In this document: positions 44,076 to 54,035 of the stretch, piece after piece | Layout: each line of letters starts with the position of its first letter | How positions within the stretch are numbered: the stretch's first letter is position 1 | Assembly: GCA_038134525.1 (NCBI GenBank) | Contig: JAYPVI010000010.1 | Location: 1 to 64,000, forward strand | Origin: GCA-002727735 sp038134525 | GTDB lineage: Bacteria > Bacteroidota > Bacteroidia > Flavobacteriales_D > Parvicellaceae | DNA length: 64,000 nt | Direction: 5' to 3' | The notes under the pieces: model-generated | The model's database searches: none | The model's input: only the letters and a program-made list of their open reading frames with translations | What the model was told of the DNA's origin: nothing | Translations under genes and position numbers: made by a program

Positions 44076-45567
44076 TGGATTCGCCTGTCATTTCTCTAGG
44101 CTTTTCTATTCCCATTAAATCTAATATAGTTGGAGCAATATCTGCTAATTTTCCATTCTTGATTTTTAAGTCCGTGCCAACCATTACAACTGGTACAAGG
44201 TTTAATGTATGGGCCGTATGTGCTGAACCATCTTCATTAAACATTTTATCAGCATTACCGTGATCGGCAATAACCAATACAACATAATTCTGATCTATTA
44301 AAAAGGTGGTCAGTTTTTTTAGACATTGATCCACAGTTTCACATGCTTTAATAATTGCTTCTGGAATGCCAGTATGACCTACCATATCTGGATTTGCAAA
44401 GTTTAAGCATATGAAATCGGGATTATTTTCTTTCGTGAATGAAATGCAACTAGAAGTCACTTCAAAAGCACTCATTTCAGGCTTTAAATCATAGGTTGCT
44501 ACCTTTGGTGAATTAACAACAATCCTGTATTCACCATCAAACTCGATTTCTCTTCCTCCACTTAAAAAATAAGTTACATGAGGATATTTTTCTGTTTCTG
44601 CAATTCGAAGTTGAGTTTTGCCACTAGAGCTAATCACTTCGCCTAATGTGTTGGAGATATTTTCTTTATCATAAATCACGTCAATACCAACAAATGATTT
44701 ATCATAATTAGTCATGGTTAGATACTTTAAATCAAGCCTATTCATTTCAAAATCATTGAAATCTTTTTGAGTTAAAACGGTTGTTATTTGTCTACATCTG
44801 TCCGTTCGGAAATTAAAACATAATACAACATCGTTATCTTTAATTCTTCCTTCTTGAGTGAACGAAATTGGTGGAATGAATTCATCCGTAATTCCTTGAT
44901 TATATTGTTCATTAAAAGCAGTTAAGCAATCATTATAATTTTCTCCTTTTCCATATACCAACAAATCATACGCTTTTTTAATTCTTTCCCATCTTTGATC
45001 ACGGTCCATAGCATAATATCGACCAATTAATGAGGTCAAATTAATATTCGTGTCTTTTATGTACTCTACAAGTTGTTCAAAATAATGTATACCAGAATGA
45101 GGATCGCAATCCCTCCCATCACTAAACCCATGAATATGAACAGGTGTATGAGGCCATTGTTTAAGCACATCACAAAGGGCTAATAAGTGCTTTAAGGATG
45201 AATGAACCCCGCCAGACGAAATCAATCCTATTAAGTGAATAGCTCTTCCATTCTGATGAGCAAATTGAACAGCTTCTTTAATAACTACATTGTTATGAAA
45301 CGTCTTATCTTCTATAGCTCGATCTATTTTAAGTAAATCTTGATAAACAATTCTGCCGGCTCCAATATTAAGATGACCAACTTCTGAATTCCCCATCTGT
45401 CCTTTTGGCAATCCTACCTGCTCTCCAAAAGTTTTTAATGTAGCACTTGTGTTGTGGGTAAAAATATGATCAAAAAAAGGGGTCTTTGCCCTAAAGACGC
45501 CATCTGAGTTATCTTGCTCCCCAATTCCCCAACCATCTAATATGATCAATGCAGTCTTATTTTTCAT
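44062..45567 (-). CDS. gpmI: 2,3-bisphosphoglycerate-independent phosphoglycerate mutase
   Basis: Interconverts 3- and 2-phosphoglycerate in glycolysis/gluconeogenesis, with two Mn ions. The 501-residue length is normal. LIILDGWG opens the phosphatase domain, the phospho-carrying Ser61 is in MGNSEVGHLNIGAGR, HIHGFSDGRDCDPHSG marks the transferase domain, and VIADHGNADKM carries the C-terminal metal ligands. It follows the histidine kinase by 2 bp on the same strand. Confidence 0.96.
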   Translation of the reverse strand: MKNKTALIILDGWGIGEQDNSDGVFRAKTPFFDHIFTHNTSATLKTFGEQVGLPKGQMGNSEVGHLNIGAGRIVYQDLLKIDRAIEDKTFHNNVVIKEAVQFAHQNGRAIHLIGLISSGGVHSSLKHLLALCDVLKQWPHTPVHIHGFSDGRDCDPHSGIHYFEQLVEYIKDTNINLTSLIGRYYAMDRDQRWERIKKAYDLLVYGKGENYNDCLTAFNEQYNQGITDEFIPPISFTQEGRIKDNDVVLCFNFRTDRCRQITTVLTQKDFNDFEMNRLDLKYLTMTNYDKSFVGIDVIYDKENISNTLGEVISSSGKTQLRIAETEKYPHVTYFLSGGREIEFDGEYRIVVNSPKVATYDLKPEMSAFEVTSSCISFTKENNPDFICLNFANPDMVGHTGIPEAIIKACETVDQCLKKLTTFLIDQNYVVLVIADHGNADKMFNEDGSAHTAHTLNLVPVVMVGTDLKIKNGKLADIAPTILDLMGIEKPREMTGESIIQP

Positions 45568-45569
45568 CT

Positions 45570-46475
45570 TTAATAATTAAATTTTATCTCAAAAATGGTT
45601 CCTCTCGGTGTATTATCTTTACATGAAATTTCTCCACCATGCAACTTAACTATTTCTCTCACTAAAAATAGTCCTAAGCCTGTTCCTTTTGTATTTCTTG
45701 TTTCCTCATCACCTATTCGGAAAAATCGCTCAAAAATCAACTCTTTATATTCATTTTTAATACCTATCCCCTCATCCGCAACTTTAATTAAAATTCCATT
45801 TTGCAAACGATGACTAGAAATCATTATTGTAGTGTTTTTTTCTGCGTATTTTAAAGCATTGTCAATCAAATTTTGAAATAATGAAATAAGATAAAATTCA
45901 TCACCATTAATAGTTAAGTCTTTTTCTATACCATTTATAACGCTATGGGTTTCTCTTATTTGATTTAAAATACCATCAATTGTTTTTTTAATATATACAG
46001 GTTCTTTTTTGAATTGCCTTTTAAGATCATCTATCGAGCTAGCCAATAAAATTTTTTCTACTAAAGCATTTAGTCTATTTTGTTCTTCAATGATTTTCTC
46101 TAGGCTTTCCTTTCTTTGTAGTTCATCTAAGTTGCTTCTCTCTAACAAAGTCTGAGCAAATAGCTTGGAAGTCGCGATTGGAGTTTTTAATTCGTGAGTG
46201 ACAGAAAGAGCAAAATTTTTCTCTTTTTTGAAAAGTGCTAATTCCTTATAATATGATCTTATCACATAATAAGCACCTATCAAAATGATTAAAATGAAAA
46301 CTGCTGCCTCACCAATAATCATCCTTATCGTACCATCAATCTCACTTTTGTCATTGTCAATTTGCTCTGACAAATCAATAATATGAAAGCCCCACCATAA
46401 AAATTGAAGTATCACATAAGAAATTAAAATATAAAAAATGATTAATGTTCTATTACTTTTTATTTCTTTCTTCAT
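45570..46475 (-). CDS. sensor histidine kinase, small
   Basis: A 301-residue sensor kinase. Transmembrane helices at about 10-29 and 52-73 flank only about 20 periplasmic residues, so the sensed signal is probably within the membrane. The H box is SVTHELKTPIA with His94, the N box is NLIDNALKYA, G1 is DEGIGI and G2 is GTGLGLFLVREI. No response regulator gene is next to it. It begins after the tRNA-Phe terminator and runs into gpmI with a 2-bp gap, an unusual pairing of a kinase with a glycolytic gene. Confidence 0.92.
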   Translation of the reverse strand: MKKEIKSNRTLIIFYILISYVILQFLWWGFHIIDLSEQIDNDKSEIDGTIRMIIGEAAVFILIILIGAYYVIRSYYKELALFKKEKNFALSVTHELKTPIATSKLFAQTLLERSNLDELQRKESLEKIIEEQNRLNALVEKILLASSIDDLKRQFKKEPVYIKKTIDGILNQIRETHSVINGIEKDLTINGDEFYLISLFQNLIDNALKYAEKNTTIMISSHRLQNGILIKVADEGIGIKNEYKELIFERFFRIGDEETRNTKGTGLGLFLVREIVKLHGGEISCKDNTPRGTIFEIKFNY

Positions 46476-46508
46476 GACTTGATAAAGTTAGCAGTAATTT
46501 TACTAGAC

Positions 46509-46536
46509 AAAAAAAGCCCTAATAATAAGGGCTTTT
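46509..46536 (-). terminator. intrinsic terminator of tRNA-Phe
   Basis: Minus strand: AAAAGCCCT, 7-nt loop, AGGGCTTTT (46536-46528 pairing with 46520-46512), continuing into T. It begins 5 bp past the tRNA and ends before the histidine kinase ATG at 46475. Confidence 0.8.
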
Positions 46537-46540
46537 AAAG

Positions 46541-46613
<73 letters not shown>

Positions 46614-46627
46614 AGCTTAAGGTGCGC

Positions 46628-46635
46628 CAAAAATA
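46628..46635 (-). promoter_or_regulatory. -7 promoter box for tRNA-Phe
   Basis: Minus-strand TATTTTTG, a perfect TAnnTTTG match, 15 bp before the tRNA 5' end. This leaves room for a short 5' leader to be removed by RNase P. No TTG appears at -33. Confidence 0.45.
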
Positions 46636-46710
46636 TAAAAATTTTAAATGTATCGTTCTTTTTTATACTGATTAGTGTGATAATGAGAATAAGGAAAATC
46701 AAATTACTTG

Positions 46711-46740
46711 TTTGTTATCTGAGAAAAGCCATTATTTTTA
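46711..46740 (+). promoter_or_regulatory. Bacteroidota-type promoter for pheT
   Basis: TTTG (46711-46714), 18 nt, TATTTTTA (46733-46740), one mismatch in the last base of the -7 box. It lies 21 bp before the pheT ATG. I see no phenylalanine leader peptide or T-box-like hairpin in the 148-bp gap. Confidence 0.45.
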
Positions 46741-46761
46741 CGCTCTCTAAAAGGTTTTTTA

Positions 46762-49209
46762 ATGAAAATTTCTCATAACTGGATCAAAGAAATTTTAGAT
46801 TTCAATTTAACTGCTAAAGAAACAAGTGAAATTCTCACTGAGATTGGTCTTGAAGTAGAAAAAATAGAACAATTTGAAAGTATTCAAGGAAGTTTAAATG
46901 GTATAGTTGTTGGAGAAGTAAAAAAATGTGAAAAACACCCAAACGCAGATAAATTAAAAATTACACACGTTGATATTGGACAGAACGAACCAAGTCAAAT
47001 CATTTGTGGAGCTCCTAATATAGAGGTAAACCAAAAAGTTTTAGTTGCACTCCCAGGTACAACAATTTATCCTACAAATCATGATCCATTAAAAATTAAA
47101 AAAACAAAAATAAGGGGTGTTGAATCCCATGGAATGATTTGTGCAGAAGATGAAATTGGATTAGGTCAAAGACATGACGGCATTTTGGTATTATCTGATG
47201 AATTTAAAGCTGGTGATCAAGCCAAAATCGTTTTTGATGTAGAAGTGGATACTGTTTTTGAAATTGGTCTTACTCCTAATAGGGCAGATGCCATGTCCCA
47301 TTATGGAGTTGCTAGAGATCTTATGGTTGCTTTAAAACACCAATCTAAAATGGAAGCAAACCAAAAATTAAAACCTCTTTCGACTAAAATTCAATTTAAT
47401 ACCGATCAAGAGTCCTCATTTAACATTTCTGTTCTTGAGCCTAAAAAATGCACAAGATATACTGGAATAATTATAAACAACATTAAAGTTAAGTCTAGTC
47501 CAAATTGGCTTAAAAATAAGTTATCTTCAATCGGTGTGAAAAGCATTAACAATGTAGTTGATATTACAAATTACATTCTTCATGAGCTTGGCCAACCTCT
47601 ACACGCGTTTGATTTAGATCAAATATCAAATAACAACATTAAAGTTCGTTGTCCAAAAGCCCATACGTCATTTATTACTTTAGATGGAACTGAGCGAATA
47701 TTAAATGAGCATGATTTAATGATATGCGACAATGAAAAAGAAATGTGTATTGCTGGAGTGTTTGGTGGATTAAACTCTGGAGTAAGTGAGAAAACCATAA
47801 ATATATTTTTAGAAAGTGCCTTATTTGATGCCGTTAACATTAGGAAAACTGCCAAAAGACATGGACTAAATACTGATGCTTCATTTAGATATGAAAGAGG
47901 CGTAGATCCTGATATGGTATTACCTGCACTTAAAAAGGCAGCTGAGCTAATTTTAGAATTAGCTGGAGGAAGTATTGGCTCATCCATTTTTGATATTAAT
48001 AATCAAACCAAAATGGAAAATTATCATTACTGCGAAGCTGACTATAATGCAATAAGAAAGCTTTGTGGCATTTCTATTTCAGATGATAAAATTAACAACA
48101 TACTTGATTTACTAGAAATATCAAATACCCCTTTAAAGAAATCTATTCACAAATTAAAGATACCTGACTATAGAGTTGATGTAAATAGAGAGGCTGATGT
48201 AGCAGAGGAAGTTTTAAGAATTTATGGATATAATAATGTTTTAATTCCAACAAAAATTAATAGCTCACCTTCTTTTACCCCATTAATAAATAGTATTTCA
48301 ACTCAAAAAAAGATAAGTAACTATCTTTCATCTAGAGGTTTTAATGAGTTGTTAAATAATTCGTTAACTGCCACACATCACAGCAAGAAGCTAACTAATA
48401 CTGGACTTAATGAGGAAAGTTATGTGAAACTACTAAACCCGTTGAGTTCAGACACAGAAGTATTAAGACAGACTCTTATACTAAATATTTTAGATGTCAT
48501 CAAATACAATCAAGATCATGGCGAAACTAATATTCAGCTTTTTGAATGGGGGAAAATTTATCAAAAAACTAAAGATGGACTAAGTGAAGAAAAACACTTG
48601 GTAATTGCATTAAAAGGTCTTCAAAATGAAGAACATTGGTACAATGGAAAAAAAGAAACTTCATTTTATCAACTTAAAGGTTATGTTGAGAGTATTTTCT
48701 CTTTACTTGGATTAAAGCTAAAAACATCCATATTTGAAAACAATGACATATTTATTGGTGGATTAAGCTATCAAAAGGGAGATGAAATCATGGCTAAATG
48801 CGGCATGATTAATCCTGATTTGTCATGTCAATTAGGAATTAAAGAGCCTTGTTATATCGCTGAATTTAATTGGGACAATATTTATAACGAGCACCAAAAG
48901 AATAAAGTGAAATATAGTCCAATAAATAAATTTCAAAAAGTATACCGTGATTTATCTATTTTAATTAGTGAAGACACTGCTTTAATTGACATCATTAATG
49001 CTACAAAAAACGTAAAAACTAATTTATTACAAAACGTAACTCTTTTTGATATTTACAGAGATGAAAAGCAATTCGTTAACCAAAAAGCTTATGGACTGCG
49101 TTTTCAATTTCTCCACCCCAATAGAACCCTTACTGATAAAGAGGTTGATAAAGTAATGAATCAAATACAAAAATGTATTTTAAAAGAAACAAACGGGCAG
49201 GTTAGGTAA
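46762..49209 (+). CDS. pheT: phenylalanyl-tRNA synthetase beta subunit
   Basis: An 815-residue tRNA-binding and editing subunit of PheRS. The N-terminal MKISHNWIKEILDF is classical, followed by the OB-fold tRNA-binding domain (about 40-150: GIVVGEVKKCEKHPNADKL and GVESHGMICAEDEIGLG). The editing B3/B4 region carries NVVDITNYILHELGQPLHAFD, and the B5 domain follows. The C-terminus is the anticodon-binding FDX-ACB domain (FQKVYRDLSILI, ENDDI-like). Length is normal. It overlaps the next gene by one base (TAATG). pheS is separate at 27.4-28.4 kb. Confidence 0.97.
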   Translation: MKISHNWIKEILDFNLTAKETSEILTEIGLEVEKIEQFESIQGSLNGIVVGEVKKCEKHPNADKLKITHVDIGQNEPSQIICGAPNIEVNQKVLVALPGTTIYPTNHDPLKIKKTKIRGVESHGMICAEDEIGLGQRHDGILVLSDEFKAGDQAKIVFDVEVDTVFEIGLTPNRADAMSHYGVARDLMVALKHQSKMEANQKLKPLSTKIQFNTDQESSFNISVLEPKKCTRYTGIIINNIKVKSSPNWLKNKLSSIGVKSINNVVDITNYILHELGQPLHAFDLDQISNNNIKVRCPKAHTSFITLDGTERILNEHDLMICDNEKEMCIAGVFGGLNSGVSEKTINIFLESALFDAVNIRKTAKRHGLNTDASFRYERGVDPDMVLPALKKAAELILELAGGSIGSSIFDINNQTKMENYHYCEADYNAIRKLCGISISDDKINNILDLLEISNTPLKKSIHKLKIPDYRVDVNREADVAEEVLRIYGYNNVLIPTKINSSPSFTPLINSISTQKKISNYLSSRGFNELLNNSLTATHHSKKLTNTGLNEESYVKLLNPLSSDTEVLRQTLILNILDVIKYNQDHGETNIQLFEWGKIYQKTKDGLSEEKHLVIALKGLQNEEHWYNGKKETSFYQLKGYVESIFSLLGLKLKTSIFENNDIFIGGLSYQKGDEIMAKCGMINPDLSCQLGIKEPCYIAEFNWDNIYNEHQKNKVKYSPINKFQKVYRDLSILISEDTALIDIINATKNVKTNLLQNVTLFDIYRDEKQFVNQKAYGLRFQFLHPNRTLTDKEVDKVMNQIQKCILKETNGQVR

Positions 49210-50528
49210 TGAAAGAATTTTGGATTGGTTATTGGTTTAAACCTTGGCATCTGTTATATAAGATAGGTTATGCTATTGTTATAACAGGAATACGATCTTA
49301 TTTTAAAAATCATCAATACGATGGTAAAAAATCAATTCCTACTAACACCGGTATTCTATATGCAGTAAATCATCAAAATGCTTTTTTAGATGCAATAATT
49401 ATTGCTGGTAAAACAAAGGAACCCACTTATTTTCTCACCCGAGCGGATATATTTAAAAAGCCTATAGTGGCTAAACTGCTATCCAAGATTTATATGCTCC
49501 CAATTTACAGGCAACGAGATGGAGTGGATACCATAAAAATGAATCAAAAAACATTTGACAATTGTTATGATATTTTAAAAAACAAAGGTAATATTATCAT
49601 TTTCCCTGAAGGAAATCACAACTATAAAAAGGCATTAAGGCCTTTTAAAAAAGGTGCTTCACGAATTGCTTTAGGTGCAGCTGAGAAGTACGATTATAAA
49701 ATTGATTTAAAAATTGTGCCATTAGGTATTGATTATGAAGATCATTTTCGCATGAATGGAAACTTATACCTAAATGCCGCAGAACCAATTGCTGTGAGCG
49801 AATATGTAGAAGATTATAAGTCAAACCCATCTGAAACCATTAATAAATTATCCGAACGAGTTTATAACACACTTCGTGATTTAATCATAAACATAAAAGA
49901 TGATGAAAATTACGATCAATTATACTATCTGCTTCATCGTGTTCCTTTAGCAGATAATATAAAATCAGTTCGTGATAAATTCAATAATAGAAGGGAAAGA
50001 TTAAAAAAGTTGGAAAAATTAAAATCAGAAGATGAATCGTTATATCATAATTATATGGATATATCCAAAAGATTAAAATATGAAATGGACAAGTACAGTA
50101 TTAGGCCTTACCTATTACATAAAAATCCACCATCTTTTATAAAATTAATCTCCTTTTCACTTTTAATTATTTGTTTTTTCCCGGTTCACTTAGCTGGACT
50201 AACATTCAACTATTTACCTTATAAAATTCCAGTTTGGTTTGTAAATAAAAATGTAAGAGACAAGCATTTTCATGGTTCGTTAAAAATGGCTATGGGGCCT
50301 ATTTTATTTTTCATTTACTGGGGAATAAATACGTTGATGTTCTCTTTGTTTTTGGATTGGAAATTTGGATTATTGTTTGCACTTATTTTACCCTTAACCG
50401 CTTTATTTAATTTTAGGTTTTGGATTTTAATAACCAAATTAAAAGGAATGTATGCTTACAAATTAAACCATGAAAAGTTATTAGATTTAAAGCAAGAATA
50501 TTTAAAAATGTATGAAACTTTACTTTAA
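49209..50528 (+). CDS. 1-acylglycerol-3-phosphate acyltransferase-like membrane protein (PlsC domain)
   Basis: A 439-residue glycerolipid acyltransferase. The catalytic motif is NHQNAFLD (His55, Asp61), an HX5D spacing rather than the HX4D of PlsC, as in GPAT/DHAPAT-type enzymes; FPEGNHNY follows near residue 137. The C-terminal third has two or three membrane helices (about 310-400), which plain PlsC lacks. It probably acylates glycerol phosphate or a related lipid at the inner membrane; the substrate is not shown. It is coupled to pheT by a TAATG overlap. Confidence 0.85.
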   Translation: MKEFWIGYWFKPWHLLYKIGYAIVITGIRSYFKNHQYDGKKSIPTNTGILYAVNHQNAFLDAIIIAGKTKEPTYFLTRADIFKKPIVAKLLSKIYMLPIYRQRDGVDTIKMNQKTFDNCYDILKNKGNIIIFPEGNHNYKKALRPFKKGASRIALGAAEKYDYKIDLKIVPLGIDYEDHFRMNGNLYLNAAEPIAVSEYVEDYKSNPSETINKLSERVYNTLRDLIINIKDDENYDQLYYLLHRVPLADNIKSVRDKFNNRRERLKKLEKLKSEDESLYHNYMDISKRLKYEMDKYSIRPYLLHKNPPSFIKLISFSLLIICFFPVHLAGLTFNYLPYKIPVWFVNKNVRDKHFHGSLKMAMGPILFFIYWGINTLMFSLFLDWKFGLLFALILPLTALFNFRFWILITKLKGMYAYKLNHEKLLDLKQEYLKMYETLL

Positions 50529-51398
50529 TTACAATACACCGTTTCCTTCAAATTTCCCTTCTTTATAAACATCTATTCTTTCTAAAAGACCATTTTCATC
50601 GTAGATATAGTGTTTTCCTGTCCATAGCTTCCCTTCCTGGAATTCTCCATCCATCAGTATATCTTTATTTTCATTATATGTTTTATGATACCCATCATTC
50701 AAAAACTTTCCTTTTGCAGACGGAAGTGGTCCAATGTTAAGTTCTCCCTGAGCCATAACAGATTCCTTTTTTTCAATAATAGCTCTAGCATTTTTAACTG
50801 CAGGATTTACTCTAGGCAAGGTTCCAGTGGTTGTAGATTCCCCCTTCTCATTAAATGTTATCTTTTCCTTAATATCTCCATTTGGCCAGTACCTAGTTGC
50901 TTTTCCCCTTCCAAGGCCATTTGCGGTTTCAAAAACTAATTCAGCCTTACCATTTGGATAGTAATAAATTACTTCTCCTTCTGTTTTTCCTTTTACGTTA
51001 AATGACTTTTGTTGTGCAATTTCCCCATTTTCATAATATCGTGTAAACTTGCCATTGTAAACTTTTGCATTCCAACTTCCCTTTTCCTCAATTTGACCAT
51101 TTTCAAAATAGGTTATAAAATCTCCTTTAGGAATCCCATTAATGTATTTAATTTCGCTTTTAATTTTACCAGAAGGATAATACTTTTTCCATACACCTAT
51201 TCTTCTTCCGTAGTTAAATCTTCCTTCCTCTACTTTGGCTATAGGGACATAATTTTTGTCTTCAATCATTTCTCCAGTAATTATCCAAAATCCGTGTTTT
51301 GACCCATTTACGATTTGATTAACCGAGTCTACTTGTTGCGCACCTGTAGTAAACAACAAAAAATAAAGGAAAATTGAAACGAAAAAAAAGCGGATCAT
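50529..51398 (-). CDS. YwqK-like MORN-variant repeat protein, 289 aa, exported
   Basis: Residues 1 to about 20 are a signal peptide (ending TTGAQ). About eight copies of the YwqK-type unit follow, for example YYPSGKIKSEIKYINGIPKGDF, YFENGQIEEKGSWNAKVYNGKF and YYENGEIAQQKSFNVKGKTEGE. The repeats are interrupted near residue 190 by a non-repeat linker, then resume to the end. Likely a periplasmic or surface scaffold; the antitoxin label some databases give is not supported. Its start overlaps the threonine dehydrogenase stop by 4 bp. Confidence 0.8.
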   Translation of the reverse strand: MIRFFFVSIFLYFLLFTTGAQQVDSVNQIVNGSKHGFWIITGEMIEDKNYVPIAKVEEGRFNYGRRIGVWKKYYPSGKIKSEIKYINGIPKGDFITYFENGQIEEKGSWNAKVYNGKFTRYYENGEIAQQKSFNVKGKTEGEVIYYYPNGKAELVFETANGLGRGKATRYWPNGDIKEKITFNEKGESTTTGTLPRVNPAVKNARAIIEKKESVMAQGELNIGPLPSAKGKFLNDGYHKTYNENKDILMDGEFQEGKLWTGKHYIYDENGLLERIDVYKEGKFEGNGVL

Positions 51399-52363
51399 AA
51401 ATTTGAAGAAACTAGGCTATTATTATTACTTCTAATTCCATCTATCATTTTAAAAGCCATTTTTCTAAGGTCATATTCCTCTTTCCAGCCCCAATCTTTT
51501 CGTGCTTGTTGGTCATCAATAGAGGAAGGCCAGGATTTGGCAATATTATTTCTAAAATCAATATTATAATTGACTTTAAAATCAGGAATATGAGTTTTAA
51601 TTTCTTCAACTAAGTCTTTTGGTGAAAAACTAATAGCGGAGATGTTGTAACTTTGAAATGGACTAAGTTTAGTTTTATCTGCATGCATTAACTCAATAGT
51701 AGCTCTTATGGCATCATCCATATACATCATAGGAAGGTAGACATCCTTTTCAATAAAACAGTTATAGTACTGATGCTTGATGGCTTCGTGAAAAATATCA
51801 ACAGCATAATCTGTGGTTCCACCACCTGGAAGACTTTTGTAACTAATAATTCCAGGGTATCTAATGCTTCTTACATCAATATTGAATTTTTGGTGATAAT
51901 AAGCACACCATCGTTCACCAGCAGATTTACTTATGCCATACACTGTAGTAGGTTCAAGTAGAGCATTTTGAGGTGCGTTTTCTTTAGGGCTTGATGGACC
52001 AAAAACAGCTATTGAACTTGGCCAAAATATTTTTTTAATTAACCCTTGTCTAGCCAGTTCAAGTACATTAAAAAGACCATTCATATTGAGGTCCCAAGCA
52101 GATTTAATTTTACTTTCAGAAACAGCAGAGAGTAAAGCAGCCAAAAGATAGACTTCAGAAATTTGATGTTTTTTCACAACGCTTGCTAAATGGGAGGAAT
52201 CTAAAACATCCATTTTAACAAACTGAACACCTTCATATATACCTTCATGCTTTGGATGTATATCAGTTGCTACAACTTGGTTATCACCATGCATTTTAGT
52301 TAAAGCATAGATCAATTCTGTTCCTATTTGACCTGATGAACCTATTACCAGTTTTTTGCCCAT
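51395..52363 (-). CDS. L-threonine 3-dehydrogenase, short-chain (epimerase-like) type
   Basis: A 322-residue NAD-dependent enzyme of the extended SDR superfamily. The Rossmann motif is GSSGQIG (residues 8-14), the catalytic Tyr/Lys pair is in TVYGISKSAGE, and GGGTTDYAV is a signature of short-chain L-threonine dehydrogenases, which oxidise threonine to 2-amino-3-ketobutyrate. The partner glycine C-acetyltransferase (kbl) is not in the window. UDP-sugar epimerase activity is less likely given the signature. It precedes the YwqK-like gene with a 4-bp overlap. Confidence 0.88.
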   Translation of the reverse strand: MGKKLVIGSSGQIGTELIYALTKMHGDNQVVATDIHPKHEGIYEGVQFVKMDVLDSSHLASVVKKHQISEVYLLAALLSAVSESKIKSAWDLNMNGLFNVLELARQGLIKKIFWPSSIAVFGPSSPKENAPQNALLEPTTVYGISKSAGERWCAYYHQKFNIDVRSIRYPGIISYKSLPGGGTTDYAVDIFHEAIKHQYYNCFIEKDVYLPMMYMDDAIRATIELMHADKTKLSPFQSYNISAISFSPKDLVEEIKTHIPDFKVNYNIDFRNNIAKSWPSSIDDQQARKDWGWKEEYDLRKMAFKMIDGIRSNNNSLVSSNL

Positions 52364-52406
52364 GGAATTTTCAATTTAACAAAAATATAAAAACTTGACC
52401 TTATAA

Positions 52407-53525
52407 TTAGTTTATTAAAGTAGTATTGAATGGAAACCTAGAGTAATGTTGCTTTTCTACTATGTGAAATATTTTTTGTTTAAACTCCTCAATTTTTAAC
52501 TTTCTAATGGCAGAAATAAATACAAAATCATGTTCATTCTTTCTGTTTTCATTTATGATAGCTTGTAGGGCTTCCTTATTTAAATTATCCATTTTATTAA
52601 AACACATTAAAATAGGCTTAGGTTTATCTAATAATTCATTTAAAGTCTCATTTACAGAATCAACTTGATCTTGGTAAGATGGATGTGACACATCTACTAT
52701 GTGAATAAGCACATCTGCTTCCCTGACTTCATCAAGTGTAGATTTGAATGACTCTACCAACTGGTGAGGTAATTTTCTAATAAAACCGACAGTATCTGTC
52801 AGCAAAAAAGGTACTTGATTTATCACGACCTTTCTGACGGTTGTATCCAATGTGGCAAATAACTTATTTTCAGCAAATACATCTGATTTACTTAATAAGT
52901 TCATAATCGTAGATTTTCCAACATTAGTATATCCTACTAAAGCCACTCTTATAGAAGAGCCTCTGTTTTTTCTTTGTATAAACTTTTGTTTATCAATTTT
53001 TTCTAGCTTAAGTTTTAATTCACCAATCTTCTTATTTATAATTCTTCTATCTGTTTCAATTTGCGTTTCACCAGGGCCCCTCATTCCAATTCCTCCCTTT
53101 TGACGTTCCAAGTGGGTCCACATTCTTGTTAATCTTGGCAATAAATATTGATATTGGGCTAACTCAACCTGCGTTTTTGCGTGAGCCGTTCTAGCTCTGC
53201 TGGCAAAGATATCCAGTATTAAATTACTTCTATCTAGAATTTTACACGACAGTATTCGTTCTATATTTCGAAGTTGAGTTGCTGTTAAGTCATCATCAAA
53301 AATCACCAAATCAATTTGATTTTCCTTAACAAAATCTTTCATTTCATTAAGCTTTCCTTTTCCTACAAAAGTATTTGGCAATGGTTGATTTAAACGTTGT
53401 GTAAAACGACATAAAACTTTGGCTCCTGATGTTAGTGCAAGAAAAGCCAACTCATCAAGAAACTCTGCCGTTTGTAGGGAGTCTTGTTTCTGATTAACTA
53501 AACCAACAATTATGGCTTTTTCCAT
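52407..53525 (-). CDS. hflX: ribosome-associated GTPase HflX
   Basis: A 372-residue GTPase that splits stalled ribosomes under stress. ATG 53525 is chosen because it follows the upstream stop by 1 bp; an in-frame ATG at 53540 lies inside that gene. The N-terminal HflX domain has FVGKGKLNEM and LILDIFASRARTAHAKTQVELAQ. GPGETQIETDRR precedes the G domain, whose motifs are GYTNVGKST (G1), DTVGFIRKLP (G3) and NKMD (G4). It ends 43 bp before the threonine dehydrogenase gene. Confidence 0.96.
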   Translation of the reverse strand: MEKAIIVGLVNQKQDSLQTAEFLDELAFLALTSGAKVLCRFTQRLNQPLPNTFVGKGKLNEMKDFVKENQIDLVIFDDDLTATQLRNIERILSCKILDRSNLILDIFASRARTAHAKTQVELAQYQYLLPRLTRMWTHLERQKGGIGMRGPGETQIETDRRIINKKIGELKLKLEKIDKQKFIQRKNRGSSIRVALVGYTNVGKSTIMNLLSKSDVFAENKLFATLDTTVRKVVINQVPFLLTDTVGFIRKLPHQLVESFKSTLDEVREADVLIHIVDVSHPSYQDQVDSVNETLNELLDKPKPILMCFNKMDNLNKEALQAIINENRKNEHDFVFISAIRKLKIEEFKQKIFHIVEKQHYSRFPFNTTLIN

Positions 53526-53526
53526 A

Positions 53527-53955
53527 TTAAAACCAATCAACTACACCTAGTTCGGTTCGAAATGGCCAAGGAATAGAAGCCATAATAATAACAAATGCAA
53601 ACAAGTAAAAGATAAAAACTGTCTTATGACGTTGTGACTTTTTACTTTTACTATATCCTATTGTTATTAATGTTACCGCTAATAGCATTCCAACAGTATG
53701 TTCTAATGTGAAAAACCTGGAAGCAGCATTTGCGAAAGTATTATCAAAATTTACTTTTGGACTTATAAAGTATAAAACCAAACCAATCAATAATTGAAGA
53801 TGACAAAAGATTAAGGAAAATAAATAAGTGAGTTTCTGTGGCTTTTCAATACCCGTTTTTTTAATGTTGGTTAATGAAAAAATTAGTGCTCCCATGATGG
53901 ATAAAAGAACCAACCACCTCAAACCTGAATGTGCCGAATTAAAAAAAGTGTACAT
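53527..53955 (-). CDS. hypothetical four-helix membrane protein, 142 aa
   Basis: A small inner-membrane protein with four hydrophobic helices (about 12-30, 43-63, 84-103 and 114-131). HSGLRWLVLL near the start and LEHTVGMLLAV in the third helix supply His residues at the membrane, which resembles small cytochrome b-type or related Bacteroidota proteins; heme binding is not proven. The stop lies 1 bp before the hflX start, so hflX is probably cotranscribed with it. Confidence 0.75.
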   Translation of the reverse strand: MYTFFNSAHSGLRWLVLLSIMGALIFSLTNIKKTGIEKPQKLTYLFSLIFCHLQLLIGLVLYFISPKVNFDNTFANAASRFFTLEHTVGMLLAVTLITIGYSKSKKSQRHKTVFIFYLFAFVIIMASIPWPFRTELGVVDWF

Positions 53956-54035
53956 AATTTGCCATTTTAAAAGTTGCCAACAATATATGCATATATAATA
54001 GTAAAAGCATAGCGTTTAAAATATAATTGCTAGTG

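Noticed and set aside
50529..51398. Toxin-antitoxin reading of YwqK-like genes
   Set aside because: All such proteins here have signal peptides or lipoboxes, and no recognisable toxin is adjacent.
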